This document shows, one piece after another, positions 15,263 to 22,917 of a stretch of DNA of 39,502 nucleotides. A program made the position numbers and the translations under genes. Under the pieces are notes generated by a model, which worked only from the letters and a program-made list of their open reading frames with translations, was not told where the DNA came from and made no database searches. This DNA is from Streptomyces gilvus. GTDB lineage: Bacteria; Actinomycetota; Actinomycetes; Streptomycetales; Streptomycetaceae. The stretch lies in NCBI RefSeq assembly GCF_022513565.1, contig NZ_JAKWBE010000048.1, forward strand, positions 1 through 39,502. The letters are read 5' to 3'. Position 1 is the stretch's first letter. Every line of letters begins with the position of its first letter.

Positions 15263-15931
15263 CTACATCGCTTGCGTCATCAGTCCGGGAATCAGTGAGG
15301 GCGCGAAGACGATCAGGAGTCCCAGACCGGTGATCGACAACGCCGACGGAACGTCGATGGCGGCCTTCGCGGGCAGCAGCTTCTGGGCGCAGGCGAGGGC
15401 GGCGACCACCGACATCCAGAACAGGCTCATCACGTCCAGCGCCACCAGCATCGCCATCAGACCGATGCTCGAACCGGCGCAGTACAGCCCGTACCTCAGC
15501 CCGGAGCCGGCCTCCTCGCGGCAGCACCGGCGGAAGTGCCGTTTGACCGGCGTGAGCTCGTAGGCACCCGCCGCGATCACGGCGAGGCCGGCGGCGCGCG
15601 TCCCGTGCGGCCGGTCCAGCGCGTACGCCACCATGCCCGCCAGCGCCCAGACGGCCAGGTAGGCCCCGGCGAACCGTGGCACGCCACGCACTCCGCCGGT
15701 CACGCGGACGTGTCGGATGACCGCCGGGGCCGCGCCAGGCAGCATCATCGCCGTCATCATCGTCAGCCACGTCGTGGTGAAGAACCAGAACGGTCCCGGC
15801 CCGGTCTCGATCCCCATGTCCATACCGCGCATCAGCCAGGCCGCCGCCGGCCAGCATGTGGCGGAGAGCCCGAGCGTTGCCACCAGCACGATCGGCGGCG
15901 CGGTCAGGCGTCGGGATTCCACGCTCACCAT
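15263..15931 (-). CDS. DUF2182 integral membrane protein
   Basis: A 222-residue membrane protein starting at ATG with GGGAGG six bases upstream. It has about six hydrophobic segments. The DUF2182 hallmarks are present: the first helix ends in WLMRGMDMG, and the second carries WLTMMTAMMLPGAAPAV. Later helices include GAYLAVWALAGMVAYAL and ALDVMSLFWMSVVAALACAQ, preceded by CCREEAGSGLRYGLYCAG with paired Cys. The family is described as a predicted metal-binding membrane protein; its role is unproven. Its operon with an ArsR regulator and a redox protein suggests a response to a metal or oxidant, which is inference only. Confidence 0.85.
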   Translation of the reverse strand: MVSVESRRLTAPPIVLVATLGLSATCWPAAAWLMRGMDMGIETGPGPFWFFTTTWLTMMTAMMLPGAAPAVIRHVRVTGGVRGVPRFAGAYLAVWALAGMVAYALDRPHGTRAAGLAVIAAGAYELTPVKRHFRRCCREEAGSGLRYGLYCAGSSIGLMAMLVALDVMSLFWMSVVAALACAQKLLPAKAAIDVPSALSITGLGLLIVFAPSLIPGLMTQAM

Positions 15932-15983
15932 CGGTCCTCCCGTCCAGCTCTCCCGCTGCCGGGTGCGCGGACGGCGGTCTCCG

Positions 15984-16334
15984 TCACCCGGATCCGTGCG
16001 CCTGCTCGTCGAGGTGATCTTTCAGCGCTTCGAGCGGGCTGTCCCAGTCGCGCGCCAACGCGGCCAGGAACTGCTGCGCCACCTGCATCGGCGCGGAACG
16101 CAGCCGATAGCGCACCCGGCGCCGCTCACCCGGTTCCGGGGCCACCAGGCCGGCCTCGGCCAGCAGGGCCAGGTGTTTGGCGATCGCCTGCCGGGTGATC
16201 GGCAGCCGGCCGGCCAGGTCCGTGGCCGTGGCCGGCCCTCCTGAAGCCAGCGCGGCCAGGATGGCGCGCCGGGTCGGGTCGGCCAGAGCGGCGAAGACCT
16301 GTTCGGCGATCGCCTCCGTGTCAGGCTGCCGCAT
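15984..16334 (-). CDS. ArsR-family winged-helix repressor
   Basis: A 116-residue protein with the ArsR fold: FAALADPTRRAILAALASGG, the recognition region ATDLAGRLPITRQAIAKHLA and the wing APEPGERRRVRYRL. There are no Cys residues, so it is not a classic arsenite sensor. Its start overlaps the end of the SRPBCC gene by 14 bases, so the two are translationally coupled. Members paired with SRPBCC proteins are usually autorepressors. The two palindromes at 16771-16786 and 16796-16811, just upstream of the operon, are the likely binding sites. Confidence 0.9.
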   Translation of the reverse strand: MRQPDTEAIAEQVFAALADPTRRAILAALASGGPATATDLAGRLPITRQAIAKHLALLAEAGLVAPEPGERRRVRYRLRSAPMQVAQQFLAALARDWDSPLEALKDHLDEQAHGSG

Positions 16335-16755
16335 CGAGGTGGTCGACCAGCTCGCCGAGTTCGCTCGCCCACCCCTTGGTGTGATCGTCGTACTCCGCGC
16401 GGTGGACCTCGTCCGGCAACTGGGCGAATCCGGACTCGACCACCGTCAGCCGTGTCCTGTCGCCGACCGGTTCGAGCGTGAACTCGACGTAAGTGCGACG
16501 CGGATCGTCCTCGGGCAGTCCGGCCACGCGCCAGGTGTAGCCGAACACCGTCGGCTCCTCCACCCGTTCCACCCGCATGTCGGCAGTGTGGCCGCCGTCC
16601 CATGTCATCCACGCCTTGCCGCCCGGGCGCAGGTCGATCTCGGCGTGCTGGCCGAACCAGGCACTGAGCCCCTCGGCCGTGGTGAGCGCCGCCCACACCT
16701 TGGCCGGCGGGTGAGCGATCTCGATGGTCCGCTCGATGTGGTCAGGGAACCCCAT
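16321..16755 (-). CDS. SRPBCC (AHSA1-like) ligand-binding protein
   Basis: A 144-residue protein. The ATG at 16755 is chosen because GGGAGG lies eight bases upstream and the protein then begins MGFPDHIERTIEIAHPPAKV, the normal family start. Further motifs: WAALTTAEGLSAWFGQHAE, GGKAWMTWDGGH, the EFTLEPVGDRTRLTVVESGF strand, and a C-terminal helix (KGWASELGELVDHLDAAA). These proteins form a helix-grip fold around a hydrophobic cavity. It is first in the operon and probably binds a small hydrophobic ligand, perhaps linked to the ArsR partner; the ligand is unknown. Confidence 0.9.
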   Translation of the reverse strand: MGFPDHIERTIEIAHPPAKVWAALTTAEGLSAWFGQHAEIDLRPGGKAWMTWDGGHTADMRVERVEEPTVFGYTWRVAGLPEDDPRRTYVEFTLEPVGDRTRLTVVESGFAQLPDEVHRAEYDDHTKGWASELGELVDHLDAAA

Positions 16756-16770
16756 GACTGCCTCCCTATA

Positions 16771-16811
16771 GCAACCGATTAGTTGCGACACTATGGCAAC
16801 CAACCGGTTGC
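16771..16811. promoter_or_regulatory. Twin ArsR-type operator palindromes
   Basis: GCAACCGATTAGTTGC (16771-16786) and GCAACCAACCGGTTGC (16796-16811) share GCAAC...GTTGC arms and are spaced 25 bases centre to centre. They lie 16 bases before the SRPBCC start, covering the likely promoter, with the response-regulator stop at 16825 just beyond. Confidence 0.8.
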
Positions 16812-16824
16812 GTCAACCCCCGGG

Positions 16825-17529
16825 CTACGACTGCTGACCCGCTGTGCCCCTTCCGGCTCCCGGCACGATCAGTCCCGACTCGTAAGCCACCACCACCGCC
16901 TGGGCTCGGTCGCGGAGGGTGAGTTTGGAGAGGATTCGGGTCACGTGGGTTTTGACCGTGGCCTCGCTCAGGCCGAAGTGGGTGGCGAGTTCGGTGTTGC
17001 TGAGGCCGTTTCCGAGGGCGCGGAGGACTTCGAGTTCGCGGGGGGTGAGCGCCGAGAGGTCTCGGTGGAGGGGGGCGGTGTGGGGGGTGCCGTGGGCGAC
17101 GAAGCGTTCGATCAGGCGGCGGGTGATGGTCGGGGCCAGCAGCGCGTCGCCCGTGCGGGCGAGGCGGACGGCGGCGACCAGGTGTTCGGGGGTGACGTCC
17201 TTGAGGAGGAAGCCGCTCGCTCCCGCGGTGAGGGCGGCGTAGACGTAGCGGTCGAGGTCGAACGTGGTCAGGATGAGGACGCGGGGCGGATCGGGCACGA
17301 GGCCGGAGAGGATGCGCCGGGTGGCCTCCAGGCCGTCGGTCCCGGGCATGCGGACGTCCATCAGGACCAGGTCGGGGCGGGTGCGGCGGACCGCGTCGAT
17401 CGCCTCGTCGCCGTCGGAGGCCTCGGCGACGACGTCGATTCCGTCCGCGGCAAGGATCAGGCTGAAGCCGGTGCGGACCAGTACCTGATCGTCGGCGATC
17501 ACCACTCGCAGCGGCGGCGGCCCGCTCAC
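16825..17529 (-). CDS. NarL/FixJ-family response regulator
   Basis: A 234-residue protein. The receiver domain has acidic residues D13/D14 (IADDQ), the phosphorylated D58 in LVLMDVRMPG, and the conserved Lys in FLLKDVTPEH. The C-terminal LuxR-type helix-turn-helix is LTPRELEVLRALGNGLSNTE ... SEATVKTHVTRILSKLTLRD. Its start overlaps the kinase stop by four bases, so it is co-translated with the partner. The pair is divergent from an ABC ATPase/FtsX permease operon, which is the likely target, by analogy with exporter systems sensing antibiotics or cell-envelope stress. Confidence 0.95.
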   Translation of the reverse strand: MSGPPPLRVVIADDQVLVRTGFSLILAADGIDVVAEASDGDEAIDAVRRTRPDLVLMDVRMPGTDGLEATRRILSGLVPDPPRVLILTTFDLDRYVYAALTAGASGFLLKDVTPEHLVAAVRLARTGDALLAPTITRRLIERFVAHGTPHTAPLHRDLSALTPRELEVLRALGNGLSNTELATHFGLSEATVKTHVTRILSKLTLRDRAQAVVVAYESGLIVPGAGRGTAGQQS

Positions 17530-19214
17530 GCCGGTTCCTCGACCGGCAGGACCGCGCGGACCGTGAAGCCGCCGGTGGGGCGTTCCCCCGTCTGCAGAGT
17601 GCCGCCGTGGACGGCCAGGCGTTCGCGCAGGCCCATCAGGCCGTAGCCGGCGCCCGGGCCCGCCAGGGCCGTCGCGGTGCCGCCGGTGTCGGACACCTCG
17701 ATGTGCAGGGCGCCCGGGACGTGGTCGACGGTGACCCGTACCCGGGCGCCGGCCGCGTGCTTCACGGCGTTGGTCAGCCCCTCCTGCACCACGCGGTACG
17801 CGGCCAGCTCGACGCCGGAGGGTAGCGGTACGGGGGTTCCGGTGACGGTCAGTTCGATGGGCACGCCGGTCTTGCGGAGACGGTCGGTGAGGGCCGGCAG
17901 CTGGGCAAGGCCCGGTTGCGGCGCGAGGTCGGCCTGGGTGAGGGGGCCGGGGCCGCCGCAGCCGGTGACCGGCTCAGCATCGTCAGCGGCCCCCACGTCG
18001 GCGACGTAACTGGCCGCGGCGTCACGGTCGTTGTCCCCCGTCAGTCCAGGATCATGGCCGTCCACCGGCCCTACTCCGTCGCCTGTCGCCGACCGGACGA
18101 CGGCATCGGTCACCGGCCTGCCCTCCTCCCGGGGCACCCGCCCGACCTCCTCGCCAGGCACCCGCCCGACCCCCACACCCCTCACCGGCCCAACCCCCTC
18201 GCCGGTCACCAGACCAGAGCCGCCCCCACCACCCACCAGTCCAGAGCCCCCACCCCCCGCCAAGCCCGCCCCCTCCGCCGCCATGGTCAACAACCCCATC
18301 ACCTGCCGGAGTTCGGTCATCGCGCTGCGGCCCCCCGCCTCCACCGCCAGCAGGGCCTCGCGGGCGCGGTCCGGGGCCGTGTCCATCACCTTGCGGGCCG
18401 CGCCCGCCTGGATGACCATCACGCTCACGTTGTGGGTGACGACGTCGTGGAGTTCGCGGGCGATACGGGAGCGTTCGCGGTCCACGGCCAGCCTGGTCGC
18501 GGTCTCGTGGTTCTCCTGCAGGACGCGCAGGCGCTGCTTCCAGGTGTGGACGGCGTTGGCGGCCAGCCCGACCCCGAGCAGGGCGAGGAACGGGACGACA
18601 CCGGGCGTGAACGACGGGAAGTTCTCGTCGTGGAACAAGGCCAGCAGGGCGGCCCCGGTCACCAGGCCGGCCAGCGCGCGCCCGCGGTACGGGCTGTACA
18701 CGGCCGCGCTGTAGGCGGCGACCACGCAGGAGACGAAGGTGTAGACGGTCGTGTCGCCGCCGCCCAGCCGCTGGTTGAAGAGCAGGCTGACGCAGGTCAC
18801 CGCCCAGAACGCGGTAAGCGGATACCGGCGCCGTACCACCAGGGGCAACGCGGTCAGTGCCGCCAGCGCCAGTTGCCAGGCCTGGACCGTACCGAGGTGC
18901 TGCGCCAGGTCCGCCGGTGGGAAGGGAGCGTTCGGCACGGTCGGCGCGGTCGGCACGGTCGGTACCGACGAGGGGGCCGACACCTCGACCGGCGGGAGGA
19001 AAACCGTGCCCCCGCCCTGCCGGTGGGCGGCGATCACCGTGCAGGCCGCCAGGACGAAGGCGAGGATCGCGTCGGCCGCCCACATCCACCGGGACGGACG
19101 CGGCAGCGGGCTGCGCTCCCGCAGCGCCGAGACCCTCGTCCGCCACCACTCCGCGATCTCCGCCGCGACGCCCGCGGTCCCGCCCGTACGCACCGTCCCG
19201 ACAGCCCCGCCCAT
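17526..19214 (-). CDS. NarL-type sensor histidine kinase with a Gly-rich insertion
   Basis: 562 residues from the ATG at 19214; an in-frame start at 19313 adds an unlikely Arg/Cys-rich leader. After a short cytosolic part come about five hydrophobic segments (such as ILAFVLAACTVIAAHRQ and FLALLGVGLAANAVHT). The HisKA_3 motif is RSRIARELHDVVTHNVSVMV with the phosphorylated H256. The ATP-binding end has VVQEGLTNAVKHA and GAGYGLMGLRERL. Between the dimerisation helix and ATPase domain, about residues 315-425, is a low-complexity insertion rich in Gly, Val and Asp (SGLVGGGGGSGLV, GRVPGEEVGRV) where relatives have only a short linker. No good ribosome site precedes 19214, so translation may be leaderless. 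Confidence 0.9.
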   Translation of the reverse strand: MGGAVGTVRTGGTAGVAAEIAEWWRTRVSALRERSPLPRPSRWMWAADAILAFVLAACTVIAAHRQGGGTVFLPPVEVSAPSSVPTVPTAPTVPNAPFPPADLAQHLGTVQAWQLALAALTALPLVVRRRYPLTAFWAVTCVSLLFNQRLGGGDTTVYTFVSCVVAAYSAAVYSPYRGRALAGLVTGAALLALFHDENFPSFTPGVVPFLALLGVGLAANAVHTWKQRLRVLQENHETATRLAVDRERSRIARELHDVVTHNVSVMVIQAGAARKVMDTAPDRAREALLAVEAGGRSAMTELRQVMGLLTMAAEGAGLAGGGGSGLVGGGGGSGLVTGEGVGPVRGVGVGRVPGEEVGRVPREEGRPVTDAVVRSATGDGVGPVDGHDPGLTGDNDRDAAASYVADVGAADDAEPVTGCGGPGPLTQADLAPQPGLAQLPALTDRLRKTGVPIELTVTGTPVPLPSGVELAAYRVVQEGLTNAVKHAAGARVRVTVDHVPGALHIEVSDTGGTATALAGPGAGYGLMGLRERLAVHGGTLQTGERPTGGFTVRAVLPVEEPA

Positions 19215-19306
19215 GCGCACAGTGTGGCAAGCACCGGAGCCGGCCACATCCCTCCCGCGACGGACGGCGGCGCACGGCTCGTACATCCCCCGCCTACATC
19301 GCCGGG

Positions 19307-19327
19307 ATGACACCGCCGCGGGGTCAT
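19307..19327. promoter_or_regulatory. Palindrome between the kinase and ABC transporter genes
   Basis: A 21-base palindrome, ATGACACCGC-C-GCGGGGTCAT, with one mismatched pair, sits in the divergent promoter region. Two TACATC copies (19282-19287 and 19295-19300) lie next to it. It is a possible response-regulator site. Confidence 0.5.
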
Positions 19328-19425
19328 ACGGGAGCGGCAGCCGGTCTCGCCGTCACAGGCGACGCGGCCGCCGCGCCCCGGCCCCTACCGTCGGGCCAAC
19401 CCGAACACCGGCCCATGGAGGCACC

Positions 19426-20130
19426 GTGACAGCGACCGCCCCCGTCATCGACATCCGTGATGCGACCAGGACGTACGGCGAGGGGCCGCCGGCGCTCGCC
19501 GACGTGACCCTGAGCGTGCGCGCCGGAGAGGCGGTCGCCGTGCTGGGGCCGTCCGGCAGCGGCAAGTCGACGTTGCTGAACCTGATCGCCGGGCTCGACC
19601 GGCCCAGCGCGGGCAGCGTCACCGTCGCCGGGCTGCGGGTGGACGGGATGGGCGAGGCGAGGTCGGCGGAGTTCCGGCGGACGAGGATCGGCATGGTCTT
19701 CCAGTTCTTCAATCTGCTGGACGACCTGACGGTCACCGACAACGTGCTGCTGCCCGCCCAGTTGGCGGGTCTGCCCCGGGCCGAGGCGCGACGGCGGGCC
19801 GCCGGTCTGCTGGAGCGTCTGCGCATCGACCGGTACGCGGGCGCCTATCCCGGCCGGCTGTCGGGCGGGGAGCGTCAACGGGTCGCCGTCGCCCGGGCGT
19901 TGATGAACCGTCCGGCGCTGCTGCTGGCCGACGAACCCACCGGCGCGCTGGACACCGCCTCCGGCGAGGACGTCCGGGAGCTCCTGACCGAGCTCAACGC
20001 CGACGGGCAGACGATCCTCCTGGTCACCCACGACCTGCGCCTCGCGGAGTCCTGCGCGACCCGGACCGTCGAGCTGGTCGACGGCCGCGTCGTACGGGAC
20101 ACCGAGCGCACGACGGCGGTGACCCGATGA
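19426..20130 (+). CDS. ABC transporter ATP-binding protein (MacB/LolD type)
   Basis: 234 residues from the GTG at 19426 (GGAGG at 19417). Walker A is GPSGSGKS (41-48), the Q-loop is MVFQFFNLLDDLT, the signature LSGGERQRVAVARAL, Walker B ALLLADEPTGALD, and the switch His is in LLVTHD. These features and the TGALD sequence place it with MacB/LolD-like ATPases that drive FtsX-fold permeases, which expel peptides, antibiotics or lipids rather than import. Its stop (TGA 20128-20130) overlaps an ATG at 20127 that opens a 21-residue mini frame; the true permease starts at 20189. Confidence 0.95.
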   Translation: MTATAPVIDIRDATRTYGEGPPALADVTLSVRAGEAVAVLGPSGSGKSTLLNLIAGLDRPSAGSVTVAGLRVDGMGEARSAEFRRTRIGMVFQFFNLLDDLTVTDNVLLPAQLAGLPRAEARRRAAGLLERLRIDRYAGAYPGRLSGGERQRVAVARALMNRPALLLADEPTGALDTASGEDVRELLTELNADGQTILLVTHDLRLAESCATRTVELVDGRVVRDTERTTAVTR

Positions 20131-20212
20131 GCGCCCTCGGCAAGGTCGTCTCCGCGCAACCACGCCCCCACACCCCGGCGGTGACCCGATGAGCGCCCTC
20201 GGCAAGGTCGTC
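20114..20212 (+). repeat. 62-base-offset direct duplication at the ATPase/permease junction
   Basis: A 37-base block is present twice without mismatch, at 20114-20150 and 20176-20212, separated by 25 unrelated bases. Each copy holds the ATPase-style tail VTR, an ATGA stop/start and the first codons MSALGKVV of the permease. Confidence 0.95.
20127..20192 (+). CDS. 21-residue mini ORF made by the junction duplication
   Basis: The frame starts at an ATG overlapping the ATPase stop (ATGA), reads MSALGKVVSAQPRPHTPAVT plus R, and stops at TGA 20190-20192, which again overlaps the permease ATG. It preserves a chain of stop/start couplings from ATPase to permease. It is probably a by-product with no function of its own, but it may lower or tune permease translation. 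Confidence 0.45.
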   Translation: MSALGKVVSAQPRPHTPAVTR

Positions 20213-22573
20213 CGGGCCGGGATCGGGCGGCGGCGTCTGCAGACCACCGTCATGATCCTCACCACGCTCATGGCCGTCACCGCGTCCGTGCTCGCCGCCG
20301 GGCTGCTCGTCGCGGCCCGGGCGCCCTTCGACCACGCCTTCGCCCAGCAGCGAGGCGCCCATCTGACCGTCCAGTTCGACGGGACCAAGGTGACTGCCCG
20401 TCAAGTGGGCGCGACCGCCCACGTGTCCGGCGTGAGCGCCGCTTCCGGGCCCTTCCGGACCCTCTCCCTGCGGCCGCGCACCGCCTCGGCGTCGGACGCG
20501 CTTCCGGCCGGGGTCGATCTGCCGCCGCTGACCGTCGTCGGCCGGGCGGACGCCGGGGGCCGCGTCGACGGGGTCAGGCTCGTCGCGGGTGCCTGGGCCA
20601 CCCGGCCCGGACAGATCGTGGCGGCGTACGGCGGGATGCCCGTGCAGCCGGGCGCCCGGCTGACGTTTCCCTCCGCGCCGGGCGGCCCCACGCTGACCGT
20701 GGTCGGCGTCGCCCGGTCGGTGACCGGCACCGCGGACGCCTGGGTCACTCCCGCGCAGGCCGAGGCGTTGAGCGCGCGCGGCGGCCCGGTGTCGTACGAG
20801 ATGCTCTACCGCTTCCGGCACGCCGGTACGGACTCCCAGGTCGCCGCCGACCGGGCCGCGATCGCCGCGGCGGTGCCGAAGGGCGCGCTGAGCGGATCGC
20901 GGTCCTATCTGACCGTACGGCAGCAGGAGACCGCCAACACGATGGCGTTCGTGCCCTTCCTGGCCGCCTTCGGGGTCCTCGGGCTGCTGCTGTCGGTTCT
21001 GGTCATCGGGATCGTCGTCAGCGGCGCGGTGGGCGCGGCGACCCGGCGCATCGGCATCCTCAAGTCCCTTGGTTTCACTCCCGCGCAGGTCGTACGGGCC
21101 TATGTCGGGCAGGCGTTGGTCCCGGCGGGCGTGGGGTGTGCGCTCGGGCTGGTGCTGGGCAATCTGCTGGCCGTTCCGGTGCTCGGCGATGTCGGTACGG
21201 CCTTCGGTGGCCCGGGGGCCTCGGTTCCCGTGTGGATCGACGTGGCGGTGCCCGGGGTGGCCCTCGCGCTGGTCGCCGGGGCCGCGCTGGTGCCCGCGCT
21301 GCGGGCCGGGCGGCTGCGGACCGTGGAGGCGATCACCGTCGGACGTACCCCCGGTACCGGCCGGGGACGTCTGGCGCGGCGGCTCGCGGGGCGGCTGCCG
21401 GTGCCGCGGGCGGTGGGGCTCGGGCTGGCGCACCCCTTCGCCCGACCGGCGCGTTCGGCGACGACGGCCGCCGCCGTCGCCTTCGGCGCGGCCACCGTCA
21501 CCTTCGGGGTCGGGCTGGCCCTGACGCTCGGGGCCGTCCAGTCGGGCCGCATGCTCGACTCGGCCGGGTCCGTCGTGGTGACGGCCGGCGGCGGGCAGGC
21601 GCCGCCCGGTGCCGAGGCGGTCCCCGCGGGCGGCGGTCCCGACGCGCCGAAGGCCGATCCGGCCGGGGTCGCCGCCGCGCTCCGCGCCCAGCACGGGACC
21701 AGCCGTTTCTACGGCATCGCGCAGGCGGAGGTGAGCGCGTCCGGGGTCACCGGTGCCACCACCGTGGTGGCGTACCAGGGTGATACGGCGTGGGCGGCCC
21801 CGCAGATGGTCTCGGGCCGTTGGCTGGACGGGCCGGGGCAGGCGGTGGTCACCACCCGGTTCCTGAAGGCCGCCGGGATCCGCGTCGGGGACACCGTGAC
21901 TCTCACGGAGCGGGGGCGGCGGGCCTCGGTGCGGATCGTCGGCGAGGCGTTCTTCACGGCGGACCAGGGCATGGAACTCCTCACCCGGACCTCGACGCTC
22001 GCGGAACTGGGGCTGGACGCGACGCCGGGCCAGTACGGCGTGCAAACGAAGCCGGGAACGGACCTGGCGCGGTACCTGACCTCGCTCAACGCGGCTCTGA
22101 AACCGGTCGGCGCCGTCGCGCAGGCCAACACCGCGCGGACGTCCGACGTGATCGTGACGATGGACGCGCTGGTCGGGACGCTCACCCTGATGCTGGTCGC
22201 GGTGGCGGGCCTGGGGGTGCTCAACACGGTCGTCCTCGACACCCGCGACCGCGTCCACGATCTCGGCATCCTCAAGGCACTGGGGATGGCCCCGCGCCAG
22301 ACCGTCGCCATGGTGGTCACCTCGGTCGCCGGCATCGGTCTGGTCGCGGGCGCGGTGGCGGTCCCGGCCGGCGTCGCCCTGCACCGGTACGTCACACCGC
22401 TCATGGGCGACGCCATCGGCATGACCCTGCCCGCCTCGGACATCGCCGTCTACCACGCACCCGCGCTGGCCGCGCTCGGCTGCGGCGGGCTGGCCATCGC
22501 GGTACTGGGCGCCCTGCTGCCGGCCGGCTGGGCCGCCCGCACCGACACCGCCAGGGCGCTGCGCACCGAGTGA
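20189..22573 (+). CDS. FtsX-like ABC permease
   Basis: A 794-residue permease with the two-FtsX layout. There is one N-terminal membrane helix (about residues 15-45, TTVMILTTLMAVTASVLAAG), an extracytoplasmic domain, and a first FtsX unit near 250-380 containing RRIGILKSLGFTPAQVV. A central junction helix follows (FARPARSATTAAAVAFGAAT), then a second extracytoplasmic domain and a second FtsX unit near 650-790 with RVHDLGILKALGMAPRQ. It works with the ATPase upstream, and is probably switched on by the divergent kinase/regulator pair. The stretch after the stop contains decayed copies of its own 3' end. The substrate cannot be told from sequence. Confidence 0.95.
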   Translation: MSALGKVVRAGIGRRRLQTTVMILTTLMAVTASVLAAGLLVAARAPFDHAFAQQRGAHLTVQFDGTKVTARQVGATAHVSGVSAASGPFRTLSLRPRTASASDALPAGVDLPPLTVVGRADAGGRVDGVRLVAGAWATRPGQIVAAYGGMPVQPGARLTFPSAPGGPTLTVVGVARSVTGTADAWVTPAQAEALSARGGPVSYEMLYRFRHAGTDSQVAADRAAIAAAVPKGALSGSRSYLTVRQQETANTMAFVPFLAAFGVLGLLLSVLVIGIVVSGAVGAATRRIGILKSLGFTPAQVVRAYVGQALVPAGVGCALGLVLGNLLAVPVLGDVGTAFGGPGASVPVWIDVAVPGVALALVAGAALVPALRAGRLRTVEAITVGRTPGTGRGRLARRLAGRLPVPRAVGLGLAHPFARPARSATTAAAVAFGAATVTFGVGLALTLGAVQSGRMLDSAGSVVVTAGGGQAPPGAEAVPAGGGPDAPKADPAGVAAALRAQHGTSRFYGIAQAEVSASGVTGATTVVAYQGDTAWAAPQMVSGRWLDGPGQAVVTTRFLKAAGIRVGDTVTLTERGRRASVRIVGEAFFTADQGMELLTRTSTLAELGLDATPGQYGVQTKPGTDLARYLTSLNAALKPVGAVAQANTARTSDVIVTMDALVGTLTLMLVAVAGLGVLNTVVLDTRDRVHDLGILKALGMAPRQTVAMVVTSVAGIGLVAGAVAVPAGVALHRYVTPLMGDAIGMTLPASDIAVYHAPALAALGCGGLAIAVLGALLPAGWAARTDTARALRTE

Positions 22574-22706
22574 GCCCCTTGGACCGACGCCCGCCACAAC
22601 CCCTCGTAGCGAATGAGCCACTCGGACCGACACCAGCACCGGGCCGCGCACCAAGTGAGTCACTCAGACCAACACCGCAACCGCGCCTCGCTGCGCGCCG
22701 AGTGAG
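22561..22706 (+). repeat. Decayed tandem copies of the permease gene 3' end
   Basis: The gene end GCGCACCGAGTGAGC (from 22561) reappears in altered form at about 22606, 22646 and 22693, with the GAGTGAG/GAATGAG/AAGTGAG core at 22568, 22611, 22653 and 22700. The first three are followed by CGGACCGAC-like sequence. Period is 42-47 bases. The stretch 22574-22917 has no gene. Confidence 0.65.
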
Positions 22707-22712
22707 CTCCGC

Positions 22713-22739
22713 CAACGCGCCTGTGCCACAGGCGCGTTG
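22713..22739 (+). terminator. Terminator of the ABC transporter operon
   Basis: CAACGCGCCTGTG at 22713-22725 is the exact inverse of 22727-22739. The real loop is a few bases, since the innermost pairs cannot form. Confidence 0.75.
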
Positions 22740-22917
22740 AGTCGCAAGCCGCAAGAAGTCCGGCCCCAACTCCGCGCGCCTCAGCGCTTCCGGCCCCCTC
22801 ACCCGGTACGAAGGCCCTCATACGATTCCCGGCCGCCCCGCACGCGGTTCGATTCGTCAACTGGCTTCACAGGAAACCCGGTTACGTTCACCGGATCCAT
22901 CCGAAAGGACCGCAGTC

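Noticed and set aside
20024..22663. Very long minus-strand open frame (about 880 codons) opposite the FtsX permease
   Set aside because: It is the mirror frame of a high-G+C gene: Gly/Arg/His-rich with no domain, while the + strand has a clear permease.
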